Source: Apostichopus japonicus (lineage: Eukaryota > Echinodermata > Holothuroidea > Aspidochirotida > Stichopodidae). From it: a stretch of 64,000 nt of DNA. The DNA is taken from the NCBI RefSeq assembly GCF_037975245.1, contig NC_092577.1, forward strand, positions 7,657,001 to 7,721,000, written 5' to 3'. The notes beneath the pieces were generated by a model that searched no databases, had not been told where the DNA came from, and was given only the letters and a program-made list of their open reading frames with translations. This document shows, piece by piece, positions 50,401 to 59,227 of the stretch. Position 1 is the first letter of the stretch, and every line of letters begins with the position of its first letter. Both the position numbers and the translations under genes were made by a program.

Positions 50401-53400
50401 GGAAGTCAGATATGGTATGGAAAAGGGAAAGTCCATTCCGTAGTAGAGGTGAAGATAATTAGATGAAATAAAAGTCACTAAAGACTTGAATATCCTTCAG
50501 TCAAAACTTGAACAGATGCACAAAACGTGTTAACAATATGAATAAAACAGGTAACGAAATGTTACGGCAAAACAATAAAGAACCGTGATATTGGAACAGG
50601 GTCAGGGGCGATGGATCCCCACCAACAGTATATAAACCTCTGACTGGTTTCAGGACGCGGTATTTGCGTCATCGTCATCAGTAAATGTAGTTTTGAATAT
50701 GCAAGAGGTAAAGCATGCCCATAACACCCTCCTCCCTCTCCCCTCTCAGCAAAAAAAGTGTGATTTGAAGAAAATGTGGATATTTATCATAAGGTGTCTG
50801 GTAGGTAGGGTAATCTACGTAAAACTACTAATAGCTAAAATGAATATATGAATAAGATCATGTTTTCTGGTTCCTTTAAACTCTGGGGAACAAAATAATG
50901 ACAACATGACTTCGATAAAGTTAACCCTCTTCACAAACTTCAATCTTGATTACAATTTCAGACTAAGATATCAAGATTTAACACCATCACAGTTCATCCT
51001 CCAAATCATCTTCCCCTGCATCAACAATCTCAACATCTTCTTGGAAGTTGCTGCAATTTCTATATTTACATAGGTCTGTACACGGTAGTTGTGCATTCAT
51101 TCAGGAACATCTTCCTTTAAGACATTTGCCGACTCTACAGCTACTGCTGACACACTGAAGCAAAACATCTGGGTCAGGTGGCTTTGTCATCCAAGTGATT
51201 ATAAGGTCATCATTTTCAAGTTTCCATCCATGTCCCTCTGGTGAGAGTGCATCAATCCTTTGCTGCAATGCCCTACTGTGAATAGCAGCCTGGTTGGTGC
51301 AGCGCTTAACATGCTGGATCAGAGCATCTTTTGTTGGTGGTAAACTCTGCTCTGAGGAGGAGATGAACAGAACACCTTGTACCATGAAATTGGATATTTT
51401 TGAGTCTCACATTTTATGATGGGGTACCAATATAATTACAATTCAGCTAGAAATATGTTGCAAATTACTTTAATAAATTCAATGGAAAGATTAACCTGAT
51501 ATTGCATCTCAAAGCGTTTAGAGAATTTTTTAATTTTCCTTGGGGGAGGACCCCCATATTCCAAAAGTCCTAGATCCACCCCTGAACACTCAATGAACCA
51601 CACATTGAAGACAGTACTTTACCTTTCAAGATCTGTATGTCTTCCTTGTCAAGAATTGTATCTAGTTTCTTCAACATAGAGAGTAGTACCTCACTTTAAT
51701 GGCAACACGGTCTTTTCCTCTAATATTCATACAATCTGGTCTCATCTTTTTTCCGCTCTGCTGCTTGTCGAAGCAATACTTTAATAAAATGAAATAAAAA
51801 AAGCAAATTGTTTTGCATTTTCTGTTGATCAAAATGTAAGTTTGACCAAATAAGAACTAAGACAATTTTATTTGTATACCATGTGATCTGCTCATCTTCT
51901 ATGGACAAACAAAGACACATCCAAATTTTGCAAACCAGTGTCATGCAAAAAAGAATTAAAACAGGCTTTTTTTGACAGTACGGTACATTATCTCTCAATG
52001 TTATGGTTTAAATTATACAATGGTAGATTATATCTGTTACTAATAATAAAGGAGACAGATACTTGTTCATTTTGGTAAAGCTAAACAGGCTGACCATAAG
52101 ACCTTGCAAACCTAACCTTATTGCACCTTTGTTACACTTATTTTTCTAACTAATATAATATCTCTATCATTCAAATAAAGGGCCACAGTAAGAAAACTAT
52201 GAAGCCTGTATTTAACACATAGGCTGGTGCCCCAGATGGAGAATTTGAAACAAATTTCCGTTCCTACCACCTTATAACAAAACAAATCAGATGACCATGC
52301 CACTAATTATGTCCAGGTCCAACACTGTGCCCTTTGACTTGGATTCTATCCCTCAAGAGCTACTGATCTTGCATTATGCAACTTCTCTTAACACTTCAAC
52401 TATGCCACAGAAGTACAAGTAGAGTCGTGTAGTATGCTTAGGCTTACCTCCATCGAAAGTCTCTGACTGCTGCAGCTTGTCCTGCACCCGTTTGCAACAC
52501 CGAGTAGTGTATTGTTTCTTTTCCCACATATAATAAATTGAACAGGCAATACACCAGAGCTTCTGCTTGGTTTCCTCGATCTTTTCCGTCATTCTTCGTT
52601 TAAAATCATATGGGGTCTCCTCTGGTACTGTCCGTTTTCTTGCAGCAATGTGCTTGCTATCAATGAACCGCCTGTAACACTTATCGTGGAACCCCATCAT
52701 ACTATGCTGTTGAACACACGCTTGATCGTAGTAGGCCATGGAGTAATCAGTAGTACGGCGATATCACTGTCTCCGCCGCTGAGATTAAGCCAATCTTTAG
52801 CGCAGGAAGTAACTTTAGTCCATCGTTTATTCGTCAGTGCCTTGACTGCTTCAAATTTTACAGATTCAATGTGCACTGAGCACTGTAGATTTCCGTGTGT
52901 CGGAGACTGACTAGCGCCCGTGGGAGCCGCCATGTTTGTTGTTTTCTACAAAAATTGCACACAGAACTCATGGCTCATTGGACAATTCATATCACATGGT
53001 ACAGATATCTCACTGGCGCACAACTTTTGAACGTATAACGGCAGGTTTCTTAACATACGCAATGAAAAATATAGTTCGATCTTTCGAGCGGAATTGCAAA
53101 AAAACTGCAGGAAAGTACATGGAGAACTTTTGGATCATTAATCTTAGTTAATTTATGTATTCAATGCTGTAGAGAAATTTTAGACCCGCAGTTGCTTCAA
53201 CGAAACAAGCGAATTTCGACCTTCAGCTGATGGCCTATAATGTATCTTTCTGATAGCTGACCTAGGCTATTCACTAATGTTCCTAATTACGGACTAACTG
53301 AAATATATCATCACAGCAGAACACTGATCTCTACTAAAGTATACACATTGTCACGCAGTTCTGAGCGCAACTAAATAACGTAAATTGATAACAGTCCATC

Positions 53401-56400
53401 AATAACGTTACTCCCAAATAACTGGGCGTAATCTTGCTCAGTGCAATAGCGCAGTTTGCTAACAATTTATCCAACTCACAAATGTATTCAATAATATTCT
53501 GAGCGCTTACAATATCTACGAACGGTTAGTTATACACGGTGCCGTGGTATTAGAGAAACCTTCCTACCTGGATAATAGTAAATGATATGATAACGTACCG
53601 TACGTAGACGTCTTGAGAGATTTTGTCAAAGAGTCCCACGCTGCACGTACCATCAGTTCCTTTTATACTAGCCTGAACAATGGATTAACGCGCACGAGAA
53701 TGTTCTACTTCAAAGTACACCGCCTCAGAGTTGCGGTCACCAGTCTTCCGGGGACCGAAAGGTCACAATTGCTTACGTCATAGTAAACAACTTAGGAGGA
53801 TAACGGGGATTTCCCGGCAAAGAATTATAACATTACTTAAACAGTTAATACAGCTTAAATAATAGCTTTCAAAGTTTCAATACTACGCAAGTTCGGTTAC
53901 AATAGCTTGAAAATGCAACTAATACTTATCAGATCCAAAATAAAGCCTTTTTTATGCATTTCGCTTTGCAGATTTACAGACCAAAAAATGTCAATTACAT
54001 ATTTTACTTTGATTGTTTAATGTTATCAAAGGGTGCGATGCGAAATCCACAGAAGCTGCAGAATTTTGAGAAATAGTTGTCAGGAAGAAGCTTACCCTCA
54101 ACTTTATACAGAACGTTTCTCAGAGCCCGGAAGCGGGTCGAGAGGCTAACGCCAGTGAAAAAGCAGCATTTCTAATATTTCTTGTTCTCTTATAGCGAGT
54201 CCAACCACAACAACCGCGATAGAGGAATTAAATTTCTCTGGAACATATTTGAAGCACTGGTTGGTTCCAAAAGGGGAAGCGCCTCTGAGACCACATGTTA
54301 TAAATAAATGATATTTCTCTAGAATGTATTCCAAGCAAGCTGGTGGGGATCCGTTGGACTTACGCTGCAGCTATTGTGAGAAGTGCTCAATTTTCAGCGG
54401 ATTGAAGTGCAAGGCCCTGATGAAGGGGTGGAGCCAAGCATCAGAAATCTGCTGCATTTTATTTACCTAATATTATCCAAATTTGGGGAAATATAGACGT
54501 AAGGGAGTAACAGACAAACGATTCTGTTTTCCTTTCTTCGTTTTTTGTATTATAACTCTTACTTTCTTAAGTGTGCGACCATGATAAATTTATCTTCAAT
54601 TTGTCAACCGACTTGGCATCAATTTGAGACCGAGCGGTGTGACACCCATACCACTGTTTTTTTATACCTATGGGGTCGCGTTCTCGAATGATAATAGTGA
54701 ATTTCTATTTTCCTGTTTCCAAGTACAGCGTTAGTGTAAGCAAAGAACTCTTTCAGTATCATGTAAGTCTCACTAGACGTTCACTCTTAACTTAACGATT
54801 TACAAATATGTCCATATGATAAGGAAAATATATTTGTCTACTGATAATTTTACTCAGTTTCTGCTTGGTTGCCATGACAACTATGTGAAACAAAACAATA
54901 GGTGCCCGTTCTGGAGCAGTTAATGAGTGACACACCATTGTATACCTCCGTGCTCCACTATAAGTGTACAAATAAATAAAATATTGTTTTAAATTTACAT
55001 ATAATTCTAATTGCTTTCCCTCATATCATTACCCACTTTTATTTATACTATTATTTTTTTTAAGGCAAACCATGCATGGATTTTATTCTTCGATTTACAA
55101 ATATGTCCATATAATGAGGAAAATATGTAATTAAATGTCTACTGATAATTTAACTCAGTTTCTGCTGGGTTGCCATGACAACTATGTGAAACAAAAGAAA
55201 TAAGTGCCCGTTCTGGAACAGTTAATGAGTGACACAACATTGTATACCTCAGTACCTTAATTCCTCTATAGAATATGGTTATAAATTCACATATAATTCT
55301 AAATGTTTTCCTTCATATCATTACCCACTTTTTATTCATACTAAAATTTGTTTAGGCAAATCATGCATGGATGTTAATTTCCCCAATAGATATAGATTTC
55401 ACTCTTGTCAAGCGCCAATCGCGGTAACGATGGGATGTCCCCCCCCCCCTCAAAAAAAAAACACTACCACGCATTTCAAACTAACTCAGAGTAGTTATAG
55501 CACAATGTTGCGTTTCGACTTAGATATTGGACATAATTTAAGTCAAACTATACCTCAAAGGTATCATTTGAAGTATAAACTTCCCCTTTTCCTGGAAAGT
55601 ACCACAGACCCCCTCACCCTCCTCCCCATATATGATGTCGGCTTTGACGACCCTCTGTTCCTGTACAACACTGCAGAACGAGTGTCTTATTTTTGCCTTT
55701 ATAAAGTCTTTATGGTAATGCTACACATTAGAATATTCCTATTACGGTACATCTAGTACAAACAGTTCCGATACATGTTTGGTCTCTGCTTTGCTTTCGT
55801 TTATGTTGTAATACACTTTGCAGCAATTTCAGAGAAACAAAAACTTCGTTTGCAGAACTTGTAAAAGAATTAAGTTACACTTTGCGGCGTTATTCTGCAA
55901 TTCAGATTGGAAGAAAGGCTTTAAGCGGAAGTGTGGATTTGTTTAAATATGTGTGCTTTTCGGGGGGGGGGGGTGGGGGGGGTGGGGGGTATTCGGTTGA
56001 CCGACTCCGAGGGGCACAACATTACTTCAGAACTTTACACAATAATTATCGCAGTGTTATTAAGTTGCCCAAAGTGTATATGATACCTATTTTTCGGAAA
56101 GAGATTTAAAGCATCAGTTGATTTGATTGCTACTCTCAAAAACATTTTATAGAGCAGTGATTTCGAAAGAGCGATATGTAAGCAATATGACTTATCTTTT
56201 AAATCAACCAAGCTTAGCAATATTAAGCGTTGTTCCATCTCTATTATTCGATTTGTTGTTTACTAATACAATACTCTGTTTTGGGTGTCTCCTTCCTTTA
56301 AAATTGCAATCATGTGTTACTGATCCATTACTCTCTTGTACAGTGGCGGCGGAACCGGGGGGGCTTGGGGGGGCTCAGCCCCCAATGAAAAAGTTGAGGG

Positions 56401-58721
56401 GGCAAATGCATGATAAGCACCCCAATATTTACCAAGGCTCCGAAACGTGCATCTGCCCATTTTTCAATGCATACTTGTCGATCTGTCCGATGCACACGTA
56501 TACTATATAGGTGTAATAATTTTAGTAATTGCTGGGGGACCCTCGGCCCGTCACCTGGCTATAGACCACATTGTCACCCCAACCGCGTCTTCACGCCCTG
56601 TGAAAAGTGGATGCAGTGAGTGTGAGTACCGGTAAGCGTAACACAACTTCGTCTTAAGCCCAATGGAAGCAGGACACTTCGCCTAACAACCATTTCGCAC
56701 AAATGCCATTTCGCCCAACCTTACCATTTCGCCCAACCAGCCTGGTCATTTCGCCCAACCAGCCTGGTCATTTCGCCCAACCAGCCTGGTCATTTCGCCC
56801 AACCTTGATTAAATATGATACTTCAAAAGGAAACGTTCGGGAATTGTTAACGTTACATGATACGAATCGAATATTACGGAAACTTGAGGATCGATCAGTG
56901 TGTTAGGGGTTAGGTTTCATAGTAGACGTTCGAATATGAAGGAATATTAAGGAAACTTGAAGTCCTTTACTTTGTACAACTTTAGTAAGGAAACGTTCGG
57001 GGATTTTTAACGATACAGGATACGAACCGAATATTAAGGAACCTTGAGGATGGATCAGTGTTTAAGGGTTTAGGTTTGATAGGTTTGATAGTAAACGTTC
57101 GGGAATTGTTAACGTTACGGGATACGAACCGAGTATTAAGGAAACTTGAAGTCGTGGTTAAATTGATTAGGCCTACATATGTGATTACATATGTGGTTAC
57201 ATTGATATAGTGGTTACATTGATTAAATATAGTACTTCAATATTACGGACGGGTTATATATTTTTTTTCAATTTAATAAGGAAACGTTCGGGAATTGTTA
57301 GTCAGTAGGATGGATCAGTGTTTTAGGGGTTATGTTTGATAGGTTTTTATGAAGACCGAATCCCCTGTGTTTGTAGAATAATATAACTTCCATTGTATGC
57401 GTAAATGCCTAAAGTAGTGTAATCCTCTCATTATACCCGAAATAACTGCTCAGACTCCGATCGATATCAAGCGGACCGCACTTTTTTATTTACCTATTAC
57501 GAAGTAACCTAACCCAAAATATATCAAATTGAACTAGTGGAAAAGAAAAAGTAATATTATTCTGACTGATAAGTAAAAATAAGGTTGGGCGAAATGACCA
57601 ACACGGTTGGGCGAAATGACCATGCTGGTTGGGCGAAACTATTATGATGGTTGGGCGAAATGACCAGGCTGGTTGGGCGAAATGACCAGGCTGGTTGGGC
57701 GAAATGGCAGTTGGGCGAAATGGTTGTTGGGCAAAGTGACTAGAAAGCAGGCCAATGACTTGCCTCATTTCAGCCAGTTCTCCAACATCCCCTTACTTAG
57801 TGGCGGATCGTCCATATATACAGTCAAGGGCGGATGCCCCCCCCCCCCCTGACGGACTCAAATGGACTGCTGGCGCCCTTTTCAGCTTTTCACTACTTTT
57901 TACTTATTCGCGATTATTGACTATTTTATTGCCCTCTCATATACCTATTAACATTTGTCATATTCTGTTGGTGTAATTTTCCGACAAAATGGCGACGAAA
58001 CCTATTTATTCTCCGTTTATCTGCAAATTAGCAAGGCCCGGAAAGGGTCATTTCCTGCAATCTATAGAGTATCTTTACTCAAAAACTTTCTGTACGCTCC
58101 GCGCCAACCTGTGGTGGCGCTCTGCTTAGATAGTGTCGAAAGCGCCCCTACAGACCATTCTTGCCCCCCCCCCCCTGACCAATACCCCTAGCTCCGCCAC
58201 TGCTATTATACACTCAAAAACGTCTTTGCGAGTACACTACGAGTTATAGCTACTCTCTTAAAACACCATCGAATATACAAATTACAATGTTTTTACAGAC
58301 TTTTACGTGCAATCTGAGAAATTGCAGGCTTGAGACCCATATTTTAGGGCTAGGTATTCGCAGCATAAAACACTCGGGAAGTGCCGTTTCCGGCCATCTG
58401 GGGGGTTTGAAAAACCCAAAATTTTCGTGTACGCTCCGCGCCAACCGATGGTGGCGCTCTGCTTAGATAGTCTCCACACATTAGCCCCCCAATAATTTTT
58501 CCGTTCCGCCGCGCCTGCTCTTGTATGTGAATCAACAACACTCTACATGTCAAAATAAATTCACAAAGTTGGCTGGTTGGTAAAGCCTTTAAATAAATGT
58601 AAGAAATTTGAAATGTGTCCATAATGACGTCATTGTGACAATACCTTTCACGTTTCTTGACTTTAAGGATGATGGAATGGATCCAACCGGAATAGTGTCT
58701 GGCAGATAGTATGAATCAAAC
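23363..58721 (-). CDS. 3' part of an unidentified multi-exon host gene (spliced)
   Basis: The gene is inferred from four minus-strand exons, join(58645-58721, 45308-45366, 32930-32965, 23363-23425). Each has only one usable frame or a phase-compatible frame, and the three junction phases (1, 0, 0) agree. All acceptors have pyrimidine tracts ending in AG, and the donors are GTATTG, GTAAGA and GTAAGT. Together they encode about 77 residues of C-terminus ending ...LARLK and TAA, with AATAAA following. The introns are about 13.3, 12.3 and 9.5 kb and hold the two CACTG elements, a foldback element and a pseudogene. The 5' part lies upstream of 58721, probably partly outside the window. I do not recognise the protein: the tail is mixed polar/acidic with no visible membrane segment or motif. 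The call rests on splice-site quality and phase agreement, not homology. Confidence 0.55.
23991..24178. mobile_element. Foldback MITE (hairpin of about 90-bp arms)
   Basis: The left half, ACCAGAGTAA...ATCCCAACAAAT, is the near-complete reverse complement of the right half, ATTTGTTGGGAT...ACTGCGGT. The arms meet with almost no loop. They share CGGTAGCATGTG, AGTAAGAACT and ATCCCAACAAAT. No coding capacity; target duplication not clear. Confidence 0.75.
25202..25579 (+). mobile_element. hAT-like non-autonomous element, family C copy 1
   Basis: The 378-bp element starts CAAGGGCGTAGGAACC and ends CCTACGCCACTG, with an exact 8-bp target duplication AATATTCA at 25194-25201 and 25580-25587. An internal palindrome TCCAAATGAGA/TCTCATTTGGA lies near 25325-25352. 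The peptide-like open frame inside it is shared with copy 2 only because the DNA is shared. Confidence 0.9.
26684..27049 (-). mobile_element. hAT-like non-autonomous element, family C copy 2, nested
   Basis: Inverted relative to the copy at 25202-25579, which is about 1.1 kb away. It starts CAGTGGCGTAGGAA and ends TTCCTACGCCCTTG, with an exact 8-bp target duplication TACTAACC at 26676-26683 and 27050-27057. The different target duplication shows an independent insertion, made inside the CACTG element 1 just after its left end. Confidence 0.9.
27050..27922. other. 5' region of the SAMD3-like gene inside element 1
   Basis: No open coding exon. An acceptor-like TTTTATTTTG-TTCCCAAAACAG ends at 27922, so a 5' UTR intron probably lies here. 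The promoter and first non-coding exon were not located. Confidence 0.4.
27977..30593 (+). CDS. SAMD3-like multicopy-family protein, three exons, with a frame break
   Basis: The model is join(27977-29222, 29739-29850, 30342-30593), about 536 residues once the frame change is allowed for. The start ATG has the context ACCACCATGA. Donors are AG/GTAAGT at 29223 and GTAAGA at 29851; acceptors are TTATTCCAG and TTCATTTCAG; phases fit (2, then 0). Residues 1 to about 78 look like a PB1/ubiquitin-like fold (KILVEYG...YFDEDFKSWVDLE). A Ser/Glu-rich linker follows to about 165. Then comes a conserved core (YPDMHMKRRIAKQL, then GYDAWTAALNNKLK), a region with STEDVTSLKRH and EEISNEMTRL, and a C-terminal EYP motif. 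I recognise this layout from proteins annotated as sterile alpha motif domain-containing 3-like; no SAM domain is visible here. The frame shifts by -1 at the A7 run 28598-28604. The function is unknown. It is antisense to the host gene. Confidence 0.75.
28598..28604 (+). other. A7 run where the reading frame changes
   Basis: Upstream the frame reads ...GDFLYKK and then stops at about 28622. Downstream the conserved core YPDMHMKRR is in the -1 frame. One extra A (A8) would restore a continuous frame. The options are a real mutation, a sequencing error in a homopolymer, or slippage during transcription or translation. Confidence 0.7.
30594..31991. other. 3' flank of the SAMD3-like gene to element 1 right end
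   Basis: No further exon is supported. AATAAA at 31541-31546 is the first good poly(A) signal I see after the stop at 30591-30593. The last 250 bases hold the subterminal repeats and the right TIR. Confidence 0.45.
32930..32965 (-). CDS. 36-bp coding micro-exon of the host gene
   Basis: The acceptor CTTTCTGTTCCCTTCAG and donor GAG/GTAAGTGAG are both near consensus. The 12 codons read PCDDDGNLPEEE in phase 0, in and out, matching both neighbouring exons. It lies between the two CACTG elements. Confidence 0.55.
34273..34301 (+). repeat. (TAG)n microsatellite
   Basis: About nine TAG triplets in a row, inside element 2. Confidence 0.9.
35450..35922 (+). pseudogene. SAMD3-like pseudogene in element 2
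   Basis: From 35450 the + strand reads VNWTPELPDGEDDLTLAHHL, then a Lys-rich stretch, an in-frame TAG at 35588-35590, RRKLVNSYPEVGK, and LFTVEEISNEIQRL. It runs to a TAA at 35813. From 35818, two bases out of frame, it continues DAQTVSKAISCLFGVYYACK and EFP. These pieces align in order with the intact gene (STEDVTSLKRH, QRRAYL, EEISNEMTRL, SVDSLIHLISMFYC, EYP), but about 110 residues between EEISNE and the C-terminal piece are missing. The lesions are one stop, one frameshift and one internal deletion. Confidence 0.8.
37489..41300. other. Host-gene intron sequence
   Basis: No additional exon supported. It holds a C-run at about 37907, a three-unit 24-bp minisatellite at about 38613-38685, and a segment at 38245-38380 with a diverged partner near 42895-43010. 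Confidence 0.45.
38613..38685 (+). repeat. 24-bp minisatellite, three units
   Basis: Three units of the form CATACCT(T/C)(A/G)TGTTATTTGTA, slightly diverged. Confidence 0.75.
41310..41810 (+). repeat. Old local duplication, copy 1 (partner at 43060)
   Basis: Conserved words in order are CTTGAAAATA-AATGTTA, GTGTGGGACACAA, CGA-AAATAA-TCACT, AGCAGTCAC, TATCTTA-TTA, CAGGG-TATCCA and AACCTAT. The copies are strongly diverged (my rough eye estimate is about 70 percent), about 1.75 kb apart in direct orientation, with no shared coding frame. Confidence 0.55.
43060..43440 (+). repeat. Old local duplication, copy 2 (partner at 41310)
   Basis: Direct partner of 41310-41810, with the same ordered words (TTGTGGGACACAA, AGCAGTCACTGG, CAGGGCTATCCA, ATAACCTATTACG). 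Confidence 0.55.
43866..44072. repeat. Array of ACGTACGT palindromes, about 30-bp spacing
   Basis: Seven or so units, each with a core ACGTACGTACGT or a close variant, separated by short AT-rich spacers such as AATATTATC and GATAATTATT. Each core is self-complementary and the spacers are often palindromic too, so the array is nearly symmetric on both strands. Confidence 0.85.
44073..45300. other. Host-gene intron sequence
   Basis: No supported feature beyond an A17 run near 44511 and scattered AT-rich sequence. Confidence 0.4.
45308..45366 (-). CDS. 59-bp internal coding exon of the host gene
   Basis: The acceptor CATTTTATTCATCAG and donor CAG/GTAAGAGG are strong. Only one frame is open: two bases completing the previous codon, then WNFQPGDYRRLNLQTGVWQ, ending in phase 0. 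The entry phase matches the exit of 58645-58721 and the exit phase matches the entry of 32930-32965. Confidence 0.55.
45545..45755 (+). repeat. Degenerate tandem repeat, about 45-50 bp unit
   Basis: Repeated words TGATCAGTTTAC, TATCATTATCATCTC and AGT-ATAC recur four to five times with indels. Confidence 0.65.
45760..47430. other. Host-gene intron sequence
   Basis: No supported exon of the minus-strand gene. A possible plus-strand exon at 46393-46453 has a good acceptor (GTGGTTTGTGTTTCAG) but no partner and is not called. Confidence 0.4.
47437..47692. repeat. 12-bp minisatellite (AACGCAGCGTCC type), about 21 units
   Basis: The consensus is AACGCAGCG(T/C)(C/A)(T/C), with CpG-rich variants such as AACGCGGCGCC and AACGTAACGTA. 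Because the period is divisible by three, open frames persist on both strands, giving 4-residue periodic Asn-Ala-Ala-Pro and Ala-Ala-Leu-like translations. It is GC-rich in an AT-rich intron. Confidence 0.9.
48122..49470. mobile_element. Foldback element with arms of short tandem units
   Basis: The ends TATGGCGGGCCATCAGTCTC (left) and GAGACTGATGGCCCGCCATA (right) are perfect inverted repeats. The exact 6-bp target duplication CAGTGA lies at 48116-48121 and 49471-49476. The arms (about 200 bp aligned) are built from units of about 20 bp such as TCGACATATACCAGTTT, with variants ending TTCCT, TTCAT or AAA. The left part also has nested perfect palindromes centred on CGATTTAAATCG about every 60 bp from about 48357 to 48600. 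A spacer of about 490 bp (48780-49270) has no open gene. No transposase. Confidence 0.9.
49480..50980. other. Host-gene intron sequence
   Basis: No supported feature other than a C14 run at about 49505. It ends at the 3' end of the minus-strand pseudogene. Confidence 0.4.
50987..52933 (-). pseudogene. Remnant of a Cys-tailed multicopy-family gene
   Basis: The first exon, 52448-52933 on the minus strand, starts MAAPTGASQSPTH and runs through ...WLNLSGGDSDIA. It then changes frame between about 52740 and 52763, continuing MMGFHDKCYRRFIDSKH and a Cys/Lys-rich part (CIACSIYYMW, RCCKR) up to the donor GGAG/GTAAGC at 52447. The last exon reads SLPPTKDALIQHVKRC, then GHGWKLENDDLIITWMTKPP, then C-x4-C-x3-GKCLKGRCS. 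It meets an in-frame TGA at 51101-51103 and stays open for 37 more codons (PCTDLCKYRNC and an acidic tail) to a TGA at 50987. I recognise both ends from a large uncharacterised invertebrate family; the long middle is absent. Frame break, stop and missing middle argue for a decayed copy, antisense to nothing and in the same strand as the host gene. Confidence 0.65.
53308..53905 (-). repeat. 0.6-kb dispersed repeat, copy 2 (possible solo LTR)
   Basis: Direct partner of 10265-10855. It lies about 375 bp upstream of the start of the minus-strand pseudogene and carries GTATAAAA on that strand near 53667, so it could have supplied its promoter. Ends and target duplication are unresolved. Confidence 0.6.
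54799..55385 (+). repeat. Two tandem units of about 294 bp
   Basis: Copies starting at about 54799 and 55093 share GATTTACAAATATGTCCATA, CTACTGATAATTT-ACTCAG, GGTTGCCATGACAACTATG and GCAAA-CATGCATGGAT. They look highly similar overall. An open frame running out of copy 2 is not called. Confidence 0.8.
55390..56340. other. Host-gene intron sequence
   Basis: No supported exon. G- and C-runs lie near 55440 and 55963-55988. Confidence 0.4.
56675..57738. mobile_element. Foldback element with 22-bp TTTCGCCCAACCAGCCTGG units
   Basis: The left arm begins CACTTCGCCTAACAACCATT and holds four or so units of CATTTCGCCCAACCAGCCTG. The right arm (57580-57738) is the same in reverse complement, ending GTTGGGCAAAGTG. 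The interior has at least four imperfect copies of a block with GGAAACGTTCGGGAATTGTT, GATACGAACCGA and GATGGATCAGTGT. No clear target duplication; no gene. The Phe-Arg-Pro-Thr peptide repeats seen on either strand come from the arms. Confidence 0.8.
57798..58202 (-). mobile_element. hAT-like non-autonomous element, family B copy 2
   Basis: Reverse-complement, diverged copy of 6959-7309, with ends (T)AGTGGCGGATCG and CTCCGCCACTG. The first base looks mutated and no convincing 8-bp duplication is visible. It is nested in the family A element 56341-58517. Confidence 0.75.
58645..58721 (-). CDS. 77-bp internal coding exon of the host gene
   Basis: The acceptor CTCTACCTCTCTCTATAG is very good; the donor AAAG/GTATTG is acceptable. 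Only one frame is open: one base, then 25 codons beginning FDSYYLPDTIPVGS and ending SRNVK, then one base. The exit phase fits the exon at 45308-45366. Confidence 0.5.
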
Positions 58722-59227
58722 CTATAGAGAGAGGTAGAGTAATTATCATGTAAGATGTAGATGACGTAGAGGAATGTCCTCCTAGTCAGGTTTATTGTTT
58801 ACCAAATCAATGAAGATAAACAAAGTAAACAACAAATAGCAAGGAAATAAATCACATCTGATTAATCATTCTGATCAGAATTAATTATAATCACAAGTCT
58901 TGTGTTTCAACGATCCCACGAAAAATAAATTAGAATGGATCATAGAATTGAAGTAGGGAGAATGACGTCATGCGACATATACTGAAGCCACCCATTCCTA
59001 CTGGTGGCGCTTCGCTTGTACGGCAAGAAAGTACCGGCGCATAATACAGGCACTACGTATTGGACATAACTAAAGTGATAAAGTTGACATAAATCACTCA
59101 AAATGTTAGAGTTCACTGGTAAAATATAAATCTAGAAATAATGAAACTAAATTATTGTTTCTTAATCTCAAAATAGTTTTAAGATGCTACAAGTAACATT
59201 TTTCGATGTAATGGCGGGATGACAAAC

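Larger units (their letters stand above)
56341..58517 (+). mobile_element. hAT-like non-autonomous element, family A copy 2, with nested insertions
   Basis: The left end CAGTGGCGGCGGAACCGG and the right end, on the minus strand, CAGGCGCGGCGGAACGG form terminal inverted repeats. An exact 8-bp target duplication CTCTTGTA lies at 56333-56340 and 58518-58525. The first 250 and last 300 bases match the two ends of 9249-10241. Between them sit a foldback element (56675-57738) and an inverted family B element (57798-58202). The whole 2.2 kb is one insertion that later took two more. Confidence 0.85.

Noticed and set aside
54146-54334. GC-richer stretch with protein-like readings on both strands
   Set aside because: Competing frames and no fitting splice pair; nothing recognised.
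55229-55756. 175-codon plus-strand frame
   Set aside because: Half lies in the 294-bp tandem duplication and the frame crosses C- and A-runs; no family resemblance.
9249-58517. Whether the two 0.6-kb repeats or the two family A elements mark the ends of one 49-kb element
   Set aside because: Each copy has its own boundaries, and the family A copies have their own target duplications.
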